Position numbers and translations under genes: made by a program | Shown here: positions 1-6,784 of the stretch, one piece after another | Layout: every line of letters starts with the position of its first letter | How positions within the stretch are numbered: position 1 is the stretch's first letter | Notes under the pieces: model-generated | What the model was told of the DNA's origin: nothing | Database searches by the model: none | The model's input: the letters and a program-made list of their open reading frames with translations, nothing else | DNA from: DATLMR01 sp035634255 | Lineage (GTDB): Bacteria; Acidobacteriota; Blastocatellia; UBA7656 | DNA: 11,040 nucleotides | Assembly (NCBI GenBank): GCA_035634255.1 | Contig: DASQDI010000116.1 | Span: 1-11,040, forward strand | Direction of reading: 5' to 3'

Positions 1-700
1 TGTCCTTCGGGCTCTCCGCCCTGTGATTTTTCATAGGGTGAAGCTCCGGCGCGCGGTCTTTCAGGAAGAGGTGGCCGCCTTTGTGATAGAACGTCATGCC
101 CGTGACGTAGAGTTCGGAGATGTCATAAAGCAGCAGGTCGAATATGGCGATGAAGCCGGTCCTGCCGACGTAGCCTTTCAGGAGCCTCCTGACCGTGTCG
201 GTGACGGCGAACAACATCCGGAAACCCGTCTCGCCACCCAACTCGTCGAGGAACCGGTCGAGCTTTAAGTATTCCACGTACCAGCGGGGCGGGGCCGAGA
301 AGGGCGCGTAGGTGAAATCGTTATTCGTGGCGACGACGAATTTGATCCCCGTCCGCTCGCATACCTCCGGCCACTTTTCATGCGATATGAGCTTCTGGCC
401 GACCAGTCCCTCGATCAACACTTCGTTGTTGCTGTACAGAATGTCGGTCCTGCTCCCGATGTCTCGCGAAAGCTCGGGAGAGAAAGGCAGGTATTCGATC
501 ACGGTGTTGAATCTGACCACCAGGTCATAAGAATCTATAAGCCCGCCCTGCCCCGTCCCGATCATGGTCTCGGCGGGGCCGACGACGGCGACGCGCTTTC
601 CTCGCAGAGACTCGGCATAACGGGGGTCGAAATCGAGCGTTAACGACCCGCTCTTTATACTCTCAAGACCGGAGAGGACCTCTCCCCTGTTATCGCTCAT
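1..700 (-). CDS. Sialyltransferase-like (GT29-type) glycosyltransferase, C-terminus beyond window
   Basis: The frame is open from an ATG at 700 to the left edge, giving 233 residues with no stop. Residues 36-66 read like the eukaryotic-type sialyl motif L: VAVVGPAE, then GLIDSYDLVVRFN, that is Gly-rich loop, ID-x-x-D, and R-x-N. Residues 81-88 (IGSRTDIL) and 179-209 (GRTGF...DLLLYDISELYVTG.TFYHKGG) resemble sialyl motif S. The family transfers sialic acid or a related nonulosonate from CMP-sugar to a glycan; the real donor and acceptor here are unknown. The start is supported by GGGAGG seven bases upstream and by an 11-nt overlap with the preceding glycosyltransferase, implying translational coupling. 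A candidate catalytic His region (H221/H226, then E229) lies near the cut end, so the last motif cannot be judged. The family call is by motif memory only. Confidence 0.72.
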   Translation of the reverse strand, partial: MSDNRGEVLSGLESIKSGSLTLDFDPRYAESLRGKRVAVVGPAETMIGTGQGGLIDSYDLVVRFNTVIEYLPFSPELSRDIGSRTDILYSNNEVLIEGLVGQKLISHEKWPEVCERTGIKFVVATNNDFTYAPFSAPPRWYVEYLKLDRFLDELGGETGFRMLFAVTDTVRRLLKGYVGRTGFIAIFDLLLYDISELYVTGMTFYHKGGHLFLKDRAPELHPMKNHRAESPKD

Positions 701-1454
701 CGGCCCGCCTCCCTCGGAGCCGCCGGCCTCCCCGCCGGTCCAAGCCCGGCCCGTGCGGCACGAAGATCATCCCTTCACTGTCGAGAACGAACATACGGTC
801 TCCGGCCCCGAGCGCGTGTACGACGAGGCTCCTCAGGGTGTCTTCATTTCCGATCCTCCGAAGGTCGTGGTAATCGCCTTCAAGCTCGAAAGCTCCGGGA
901 GCCCCGCCCTCGCCGAGATATAGAAACTCATGGACGGTCTGCATGAAGCGGTCGTGCCGCTTGAAGAAGGGCGTGCTGGCGACGTAGAAGCCCCCTATGA
1001 CTTTCCGGCCATCTTCGACCAGAACGTCCCTGCCGAGCCTCTCCTGCACCAGAGGCCCGGACAGCCGGATGTTTATTCTCGCGATGCCCTCCTTGACCCC
1101 GAACAGAACGGCGTCGCCGTGGGCCGCGATCCCCCTCTCGACATAATCGATCCAGCCATCTCTCAACTCGACATCGGCATCGAGCTTGATGAAGAACGGG
1201 GCCTTCGCGAGACGGTTGATGTCTCTGATGCAAAACAGATTAAAGTTCAGGTAACCGCGCGGGTCGTGCAGGGGTTTATGAATCGCGTCCACGTAGGGGC
1301 TCAGCTTCTCAAGCTCCGAGTCGGAGAGCGTGACGGAAGCCAGGTTGATCGCGCCGAAGGGGTAAAGCCGGGGCAGCAGCTCACGGAGCATCCCGAAATG
1401 CTCGGAGCCTCCGCAGATGAAGATGTCATACTTGCGTTTATAATTCGGGGTCAT
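690..1454 (-). CDS. GT-A-like glycosyltransferase (nucleotide-sugar dependent)
   Basis: This is a 254-aa protein starting at ATG 1454 (MTPNYKRKYD). An upstream in-frame extension to 1604 exists but lies inside hicB and does not look protein-like, so I reject it. The N-terminus IFICGGSEH is a beta-strand/loop as in nucleotide-sugar binding folds. Residues 87-97 (FFIKLDADVEL) contain a D-x-D motif (D92, D94) of the kind that binds a metal and the UDP/GDP-sugar in GT-A enzymes. It is followed by W101, and a GGFYVAS segment sits mid-protein. No membrane segment is seen, so it is probably cytoplasmic and acts on lipid-linked or surface glycans. The C-terminus is a short Arg-rich tail (RRGGRRLRGRRADER). 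No good ribosome site precedes the ATG. It follows the hicB stop by 17 nt and may be translated after it. The exact GT family is not recognised. Confidence 0.7.
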   Translation of the reverse strand: MTPNYKRKYDIFICGGSEHFGMLRELLPRLYPFGAINLASVTLSDSELEKLSPYVDAIHKPLHDPRGYLNFNLFCIRDINRLAKAPFFIKLDADVELRDGWIDYVERGIAAHGDAVLFGVKEGIARINIRLSGPLVQERLGRDVLVEDGRKVIGGFYVASTPFFKRHDRFMQTVHEFLYLGEGGAPGAFELEGDYHDLRRIGNEDTLRSLVVHALGAGDRMFVLDSEGMIFVPHGPGLDRRGGRRLRGRRADER

Positions 1455-1471
1455 CAGGTGAAGCTGGGTGG

Positions 1472-1690
1472 TCAGGCGTACATTAAACGTCCCTTCGGCT
1501 CCGGTATTGGACGGCCTAACTCTTTGGCTGTCTCTATCCATTCCTGAATGACTATATCTACATTCGCCAGAGCCTCGGCATAAGTTGCCCCATCCGCGGC
1601 GCAACCTGACAGCTCCGGTACTTCGGCGATGAATGCCTCATCTTCCCCACTCCAATATATTACTATTTCGTATCGGTAGTTATTGCTCAT
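1472..1690 (-). CDS. hicB: HicB-family antitoxin
   Basis: This 72-aa protein has the short HicB partial-RNase-H-like fold: YEIVIYWS near the N-terminus, then AFIAEVPELSGCAADG, ALANVDIVIQEWIETAKELGRPIPEPKGRL. Normally it binds and neutralises the HicA mRNA interferase and, as a complex, represses its own promoter. This short subtype ends after the PIPEPKGRL strand and has no obvious C-terminal DNA-binding domain. I chose ATG 1690 rather than the codon at 1705 because CAGGAG lies at a good distance upstream and MSNN begins the conserved part. The first 11 nt overlap the end of hicA, the usual toxin-antitoxin coupling. It is intact although its toxin partner carries a stop codon. Confidence 0.92.
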   Translation of the reverse strand: MSNNYRYEIVIYWSGEDEAFIAEVPELSGCAADGATYAEALANVDIVIQEWIETAKELGRPIPEPKGRLMYA

Positions 1691-1943
1691 CGCTTTCTCC
1701 TGCAAGCTTATAACGAAGGATTATACCGCGAACCTGCTTCACTTGATATGCCTTAGCTTTTGCGACCTTTGGCTGAAGGTTAATGATTTCCTCAACGTCC
1801 AGCTTTGTGAAGATGTGATGGCTGCCTCTTATCCGTTCATCAAAACCTAAGTAACGCAGCAAACCGCATAATTAGTCGAAGGATATATTTGAGTCAGAAG
1901 TTCCGCGCAGAACCTGAAGTAGAGTTTTCTCCTGCTTAGCCAC
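1680..1943 (-). pseudogene. hicA: HicA-family mRNA interferase toxin, broken by an in-frame TAA
   Basis: Reading from GTG 1943 gives VAKQEKTLLQVLRGTSDSNI, then SFD, a TAA stop at 1874-1872, then LCGLLRYLGF, DERIRGSHHIFTK, and a conserved tail (INLQPK, YQVKQVRGIIL) to the stop at 1680. Both halves are in the same frame, and together (87 codons including the TAA) they match the normal HicA length and order. HicA cleaves mRNA with a dsRBD-like fold, and the catalytic His lies in the GSHH motif, here codons 40-43. The stop probably replaced an acidic codon, for example GAA to TAA in a typical SFDELCGLL stretch. Only a 60-residue piece from a TTG at 1862 could be made by re-initiation; it would keep GSHH but lose the first helix. 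No clear Shine-Dalgarno site precedes GTG 1943, and an in-frame TAG at 1955-1953 bounds the frame upstream. A sequencing error cannot be excluded. Confidence 0.85.
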
Positions 1944-1968
1944 GCCAGTAATCTAGCACATTCGCCGT

Positions 1969-1998
1969 ATACTACTCCAAGATGCCTACCCCGGTCAG
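1969..1998 (-). promoter_or_regulatory. Weak candidate promoter for hicAB
   Basis: On the minus strand CTGACC (1998-1993) and TAGTAT (1974-1969) are separated by 18 bp, upstream of the hicA GTG at 1943. The match to a sigma70-type promoter is partial. The call rests mostly on position, in the roughly 105-bp gap between the end of the MFS gene and hicA. No convincing rho-independent terminator for the MFS gene was seen in this gap. Confidence 0.22.
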
Positions 1999-2048
1999 CC
2001 TGCGCGCTCCGTTGTACGCATGACGTTTGTCCCCTTCCCGCGTCTATA

Positions 2049-3368
2049 TTATCCTGCGGGCCTCGACGTTGCTTCAGGGTTTTCGGGCGCGCGCTCGGCA
2101 CTCCCTTTGAGCAGCAGCCCGAACAGCAGCCCTCCGAGCATGAGCAGGAAGGCCGCCGCGCCTAAGACCGTGGGGTATCCGAAAACCGTGAGCGCTTTGC
2201 CCGACGTGGGCGCGGCGATGGCGGCCGAAGCGAATATGGTCATGTACATCATCGAGGACGCGCCGCTGCGCTCGTCCGGCCGCACTCTGGTCATCAGGAG
2301 GCTCTCCATCGCCGGCTCGTCCATCCACTGAAATGCCATGTAGCCCGCGAACCCCAGAACGGCGACCTGAGCGCTCGGCCCGGTCGCCAGCAGCGCGAGC
2401 GACAGGCCCGTGGCGAGCTCGATCCACATTATCCCCCAGATCAGCCCGAGCCTCTTCAGGATGAAAGGGGAGAGCAGGATGGCGATCACCTGACCGGCCT
2501 GCCCCCCGGAAAAGACAAGCCCGATCTCGTGGACGGGCATCTTGAGGTACTGAGAAAAGTAGGCGTTCGCGAAAGGGTTGAACGCGGCGGTCGCGACATT
2601 CATCACGGCGACGGCCGCCAGAAACCTGAGGACGAACGGGCTGCGCGGGTATCTCAACCGCCCGGGATCGGCTCCGGGAGCCAGTTTCAGGAAGAGGGCG
2701 GGGAGCACCGACAGGAAGACGAAGGCGCAGCCGACGAGAAGGGCCCACTGCTTGGCGACGGCCGGGCTGGCCGGGCCGAACATCCGCCCGAGCCAGACCG
2801 GGAGGTGGCCCCCGAGCGGGTCGGCCACGATGCCTATGCCGATGGCCGTCGCCAGATAGACGCTGAAGGCGAATGGCCGCAAATCCTCGGGGGTCGTCTG
2901 GGCGATTATCACGGCTATCGAGATGGCCCACAGCGCGAAGAACGTGCCCGCTAAAAACGCGAAGCCGAGCAGGGCGAACTCGTCGACGATCAGGGCGCGC
3001 AGGACCGATGTCGCCGCCGACGCGAAGAGGCAGACGGCCACCGTCTTCTGCAGCCCGATGCGGCGGGTCAGCAGCACGGCCCCGGCCGTACCTGCTATGT
3101 TCCCGGCGGTCGTGAAGCTTGAGAGGAGGCCGAGAAAGTCCTCCCTGTACCCCAGGTCCAGGAGGAAGAGGTTGTACAGCAGGACGTAAACGAACATCCC
3201 GGTGTTGAAGAGGCACGAGGCGAGCAGGAAGACCCAGAACGGGCGCGCGAGCCTCCGGCTTCCCACCCACCGGGCGAAAGGGCTCGGCCCGCGCGGCGGC
3301 CCTCCCGCCAGGGCGAGCGAGCCGTCGCCGCTCTCCTGAATTCGGCTCTCTTCTCGGAAAGCGGGCAT
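2049..3368 (-). CDS. Major facilitator superfamily (MFS) transporter
   Basis: This 439-aa hydrophobic protein has about twelve membrane segments in two halves. The first segment starts near residue 44 (FWVFLLASCLFNTGMFVYVL). A loop with GAVLLTRRIGLQKT around residues 96-109 is a degenerate MFS motif A. The cytoplasmic N-terminal 40 residues and the short C-terminal tail are charged and non-membrane. A second-half segment WMDEPAMESLLMTRVRPDERSG places an acidic, possibly transport-active patch next to a membrane helix. It would move a small solute across the inner membrane; the substrate and direction cannot be read from the sequence. ATG 3368 lies one base after the receptor stop codon (TAAGATG), with no clear ribosome site of its own, so translation is likely coupled to the receptor. 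The pairing suggests that both act on the same compound. Confidence 0.88.
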   Translation of the reverse strand: MPAFREESRIQESGDGSLALAGGPPRGPSPFARWVGSRRLARPFWVFLLASCLFNTGMFVYVLLYNLFLLDLGYREDFLGLLSSFTTAGNIAGTAGAVLLTRRIGLQKTVAVCLFASAATSVLRALIVDEFALLGFAFLAGTFFALWAISIAVIIAQTTPEDLRPFAFSVYLATAIGIGIVADPLGGHLPVWLGRMFGPASPAVAKQWALLVGCAFVFLSVLPALFLKLAPGADPGRLRYPRSPFVLRFLAAVAVMNVATAAFNPFANAYFSQYLKMPVHEIGLVFSGGQAGQVIAILLSPFILKRLGLIWGIMWIELATGLSLALLATGPSAQVAVLGFAGYMAFQWMDEPAMESLLMTRVRPDERSGASSMMYMTIFASAAIAAPTSGKALTVFGYPTVLGAAAFLLMLGGLLFGLLLKGSAERAPENPEATSRPAG

Positions 3369-3369
3369 C

Positions 3370-6300
3370 TTAGAAATCGAATCTCAGGCCGAACTGAATC
3401 CGCCGCGGCTCTCCGGTGGAGACGATCCTTCCGAAGAAGGGGCCGAAGTCGGGGAACGGGAGAGGGATTCCGTAGTTCGGGTGGTTGAAGACGTTGAAAG
3501 ACTCGACGCGGAATTCCAGGGTGCGGCCCTCGCCGAAGGGGAACCTGCGATGCAGGGCGAAGTCGAGCAGATTGTTCCCCGGCCCCGGAATGATGTTGCG
3601 GCCCGCGTTGCCGAACGTGAAGGGCGCGGGGTCGCGGAACGCCGCGGGGTTGAACCACCGCTCGACCGTGCGCTCGCCGCGCGGCAAAGTTATGCTCACT
3701 CCGGGGACCACGTCGGGCCTGTTGGGCGTCCCCGTGTTGGCGAAGTCCGAGAAGAAGTAGACGGGGTTCAGGGGCGTGCCATCCTGCTCGGTGAGGATCG
3801 CGCTGACCTGCCAGTTGTCGAAGACCCCATGCAGGAAATCCGGCCCCGGCACCATGTAAGTGAGGCCGACGCTCAGGCGCCTGCGAACGTCGAAGAACGA
3901 GAGCCCGCGTTCGAGCGCGAGGTTCCTCTCGTCCTGCGCGGTCACGCTGTCGAAGAGCCCGTTCAGGACGGTGTCGCCATCGTCGATGGACTTCGACCAG
4001 ACGAAGCTCCCGAGAAAGGCGAGGCGCGATGAGAGGCGCTTCTCCGCTTTGAGCTGCAACGAGTGGAAGGAAGAGTTGGAGATGTGCTGCCGCTGGATCA
4101 GCTCGCCGAGCTCGGGCCACGTCCTCAGGGATTGAAGGTCGCCGGGGCGGGGCGCGAGGTTCTCGCCCGTCTCGGTATGCAGAGGCGTGTTGAAAGTCCT
4201 CGACTTCCCGAGCTTCGACCCTTTCGACCCGACGTAGGCGGACTCGAAAAGGACCTTGAACGGGAGCTGGTACTGAAGGCTCAGGGTCCAGTGCTGCACG
4301 TAGGGCGTTCGCGCTCCGGGGTCGATGCCGAAGAAGCTCGGGAACCCCGTAGAGGGAGTCCGGGGGAAGCCATCGCGCGTGGTGAGTATCGGGAGCCGGC
4401 TGCCGTCGCTCGCATTCGTCTCGTTGACGATGCCGTTGCGGACGAGGTCATAATTTTCCGTGGCGATCTCGGGGTTGAAATAAACCCCGTACCCGGCCCG
4501 CACCACGAAGTCGTCTTTAAGGAAACCTACCGGCGGACGCCACGCGAGGCCGACGCGCGGCGCGAAATTGTTCCGGTCCGGCTCGACCGCGCGCTCCGTC
4601 CGCACGAGGCGCGGCGGGGCGGGGGTCTGCGAGAAGTCGAGGTTGAACATGTTGCCGCGCTTCTCCCGGAAGGGCGAGAAGTACTCGTAGCGCAGGCCGT
4701 AGTTCAGGGTCAGGCGGTTAGAGACTCGCCAATCGTCCTGAACAAACACGGCGTAGGTATTCTGCCGGAAGTAAGCCTGAGCCCGGCCCACGCTGCGCTC
4801 GGTGACCTGCGGGAACCCGAGCAGGAAGTCGGCGAAAGGGTCGCCCGTCGGCGTGGGCGAAGTCGGGTCGCTCGTGAAAGCGCCGGAGTATATGAACCGC
4901 CCGCGCGAGAGCTGGCTTTGCAGGTAATTCAATTGGAAGTGCATGTACTGAAAGCCGAATTTCCACGTGTGCGGCCCGCCGATGAATGACACCGTGTCCG
5001 AAAGGTAGAAGAGGTTGTCCCTCTGCGTCTGAGGCCGGTTCGGGGTGTCGAACGGCAGGGAGAAGTTCCCCACCAGAAAGAAGGGCAGCCCGAAATCTTC
5101 CTCTTCGAGCGCGACGCCCGTGATGCCGAGCTCGGCCGCGTCGTTGGTCCTGAAGGCGCTCTCGGGCAGTTCGAGAATGCCGAGGCGGGTGAAAGAGATT
5201 CGCGATTCGTTGAGCCATCTGATGCCGGTCAGGGTGTGCCCAAGGGCCAGCTGTTGCGCGCGCACGCGCTCGTTCGTCGGGCGTTGCGGGAAGGCGGAGG
5301 CGAGGCGGTTGCGCTCGTCATTTATCGTATAGCGGCCGAAGACGCGGCTCCGGTCGCGCAGCTCGTGATCCACCCGGACCGAGGCGTTGTCTTTGACGAA
5401 CCGGCTCGGGGTGGAGTCGAGGTAATTGCTGTCCTGCCCCGGACGGTTCGGCAGAGGCTGGTACTTTTCGAGGAACATCAAAGCAATGGGATCGAGCAGG
5501 TGGGCCGGGATGATGTTATTCGGGAAAGGCACTCTCTTTCCAGTAACGATGTCGGTGACCCGAGGGTCGTGGATCGTGGCCCGCCCGCGAAAATCGCCCC
5601 TGCGCAACCGCTCGTCCGGCACCACGCCTAAAGTGGCGCTGGCGGTCTTGCCGCGCAGGGCTTCGTAATTGGCGAAGAAGAAAGTCGAGGCGAACGGCAG
5701 AGGCCCCCCGAGCGAAGCGCCGAACTGGTTCTGGCGGAAGATCGGGCGCGGGAGCGACGTGTCGTCGAAGAGGGTCCTCGCGTCGAAAGCCTCGTTGCGG
5801 AAGAATTCAAAGAGGCTGCCGTGGAAGGCCCGGCCCCCAGACTTCGTTACGATGTCGGCGACGCCCCCGCCCGATTGCACGAACTCGGCCGAAGGCAGGG
5901 ACGAGATGACGCGGAACTCCTGCACGGTCTCAAGGGGCGGGACGACGGCGATGCTCCTCGTGTTGAGGTCGGTATTCATCGCCCCATCAAGAAGAAAGGA
6001 ATTCATGGTCGAGCGCGCGCCGTTGATGGGCGGGTTGAGCGCGACCGCCCCGCGACTCTCCTGAACGTCGTTGATTATGTCATGGCCGAAACCCCCGAGT
6101 TGTCTGGGGACCGCTCCGGGGCCGAGCGTCAGGAGAGATACTATGTTGCGCCCGGCGAGAGGCAGGTCGCCGATGGTCGCGAAGTCGAGCCTGTACCCCA
6201 CCGAAGAGTCTTCGGTCTGCAAGGGCGAGACAGACGCGGTCACGGTAACGGCCTCCACCATCTGCCCGACGGTCAGTCGCAGGTCGAGCCTCCCTTTCTG

Positions 6301-6609
6301 GTTAACTTCCAGCACCACCGAGTTGATGGTCAGCACGCGGAACCCGGCCTTCTCGGCGGAGACGGTGTAGAGTCCCGGCAACAGGTCGTTGATGCGGTAC
6401 GCGCCCTCGGAGTCGGAGAGGACCGAGCGCGAGAACCCGGTCGCCTCGTGCCGCGCCGTGACCTTCACGCCCGAGAGCACGGACGACGCTTCGTCCCGCG
6501 CCTCGCCGAGCAGGCTGGCCGACGAGACCTGTCGCGCCGCCGCCCGCGAGCCGAAGGTGACGAGGAGAAGATTCAGGCACAGGGCGACAAAAATACTCTT
6601 CTTGCTCAT
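3370..6609 (-). CDS. TonB-dependent outer-membrane receptor with carboxypeptidase-regulatory-like domain (Oar-like)
   Basis: This 1079-aa protein starts at ATG 6609 with GGAG six bases upstream. Residues 1-25 form a signal peptide (MSKK, a hydrophobic core, cleavage likely after SRAAA). Residues about 32-115 form a beta-sandwich carboxypeptidase-regulatory-like domain (SDSEGAYRINDLLPGLYTVSAEKAGF). A plug domain at about 120-260 holds DLPLAGRNI, PPINGARSTMNSFLLDG and GGVADIVTKSGG. The rest is a long beta-barrel with many aromatic-alternating strands, ending in RIQFGLRFDF with the terminal Phe used for outer-membrane insertion. Such proteins take up large or scarce substrates using TonB-ExbBD energy, and the acidobacterial branch is often 1000-1200 aa. 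I do not see a clear TonB box. The substrate is unknown. It is the first gene of an operon with the MFS transporter just downstream. Confidence 0.93.
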   Translation of the reverse strand: MSKKSIFVALCLNLLLVTFGSRAAARQVSSASLLGEARDEASSVLSGVKVTARHEATGFSRSVLSDSEGAYRINDLLPGLYTVSAEKAGFRVLTINSVVLEVNQKGRLDLRLTVGQMVEAVTVTASVSPLQTEDSSVGYRLDFATIGDLPLAGRNIVSLLTLGPGAVPRQLGGFGHDIINDVQESRGAVALNPPINGARSTMNSFLLDGAMNTDLNTRSIAVVPPLETVQEFRVISSLPSAEFVQSGGGVADIVTKSGGRAFHGSLFEFFRNEAFDARTLFDDTSLPRPIFRQNQFGASLGGPLPFASTFFFANYEALRGKTASATLGVVPDERLRRGDFRGRATIHDPRVTDIVTGKRVPFPNNIIPAHLLDPIALMFLEKYQPLPNRPGQDSNYLDSTPSRFVKDNASVRVDHELRDRSRVFGRYTINDERNRLASAFPQRPTNERVRAQQLALGHTLTGIRWLNESRISFTRLGILELPESAFRTNDAAELGITGVALEEEDFGLPFFLVGNFSLPFDTPNRPQTQRDNLFYLSDTVSFIGGPHTWKFGFQYMHFQLNYLQSQLSRGRFIYSGAFTSDPTSPTPTGDPFADFLLGFPQVTERSVGRAQAYFRQNTYAVFVQDDWRVSNRLTLNYGLRYEYFSPFREKRGNMFNLDFSQTPAPPRLVRTERAVEPDRNNFAPRVGLAWRPPVGFLKDDFVVRAGYGVYFNPEIATENYDLVRNGIVNETNASDGSRLPILTTRDGFPRTPSTGFPSFFGIDPGARTPYVQHWTLSLQYQLPFKVLFESAYVGSKGSKLGKSRTFNTPLHTETGENLAPRPGDLQSLRTWPELGELIQRQHISNSSFHSLQLKAEKRLSSRLAFLGSFVWSKSIDDGDTVLNGLFDSVTAQDERNLALERGLSFFDVRRRLSVGLTYMVPGPDFLHGVFDNWQVSAILTEQDGTPLNPVYFFSDFANTGTPNRPDVVPGVSITLPRGERTVERWFNPAAFRDPAPFTFGNAGRNIIPGPGNNLLDFALHRRFPFGEGRTLEFRVESFNVFNHPNYGIPLPFPDFGPFFGRIVSTGEPRRIQFGLRFDF

Positions 6610-6637
6610 AGAAGTCTCCGCTGGAAATGAAGAGTTG

Positions 6638-6689
6638 TTACAAAACTATAGGGCCGAAATCAGCCCCCTTATATCACCAAATTTTGTAA
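6638..6689. repeat. Inverted repeat TTACAAAA / TTTTGTAA flanking the receptor promoter
   Basis: TTACAAAA at 6638-6645 and its exact reverse complement TTTTGTAA at 6682-6689 are 36 bp apart, about 44 bp centre to centre, close to four helical turns. One arm lies in the -35/-10 spacer and the other in the transcribed leader. A repressor binding both arms could loop out the start site. The arms are AT-rich within an AT-rich leader, so chance is possible. Confidence 0.4.
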
Positions 6690-6696
6690 AGAGCAA
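6668..6696 (-). promoter_or_regulatory. Candidate sigma70-type promoter of the receptor-MFS operon
   Basis: On the minus strand TTGCTC (6696-6691) and TATAAG (6673-6668) are separated by 17 bp. That puts transcription start near 6661, with a leader of about 50 nt before ATG 6609. The leader holds a short GGGC/GCCC stem (8-nt loop) near 6651-6666. The promoter lies between two arms of an inverted repeat (see 6638-6689). The match is good for one box and fair for the other; no other sigma-type site looked better in this gap. Confidence 0.4.
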
Positions 6697-6784
6697 TACA
6701 TGCCGAATTCCGGGCGCGGCCGTGATAAATAGGGGTCTGAACGTCAGCGGAGGCGGGGCGGTGAGAGGGCGGGGGCCGGGGGGC

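Noticed and set aside
1455..1604. N-terminal extension of the glycosyltransferase
   Set aside because: These 50 codons lie inside hicB and do not resemble a protein start; ATG 1454 begins the conserved fold.
1847..2101. Minus-strand 84-codon frame covering the hicA 5' part
   Set aside because: It runs in a different frame through the hicA N-terminal half and the end of the MFS gene. The hicA frame gives recognisable protein on both sides of the TAA, whereas this frame gives none.
4063..4989. Long plus-strand frame (308 codons) opposite the receptor gene
   Set aside because: It is an antisense shadow of the high-GC receptor coding strand, rich in Arg/Glu, with no recognisable domain. Similar long shadows occur at 5821-6630 and 930-1547.
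6697..6784. Possible rho-independent terminator after cheB
   Set aside because: The region is GC-rich near cheB, but I found no stem followed by a T-run on the minus strand.
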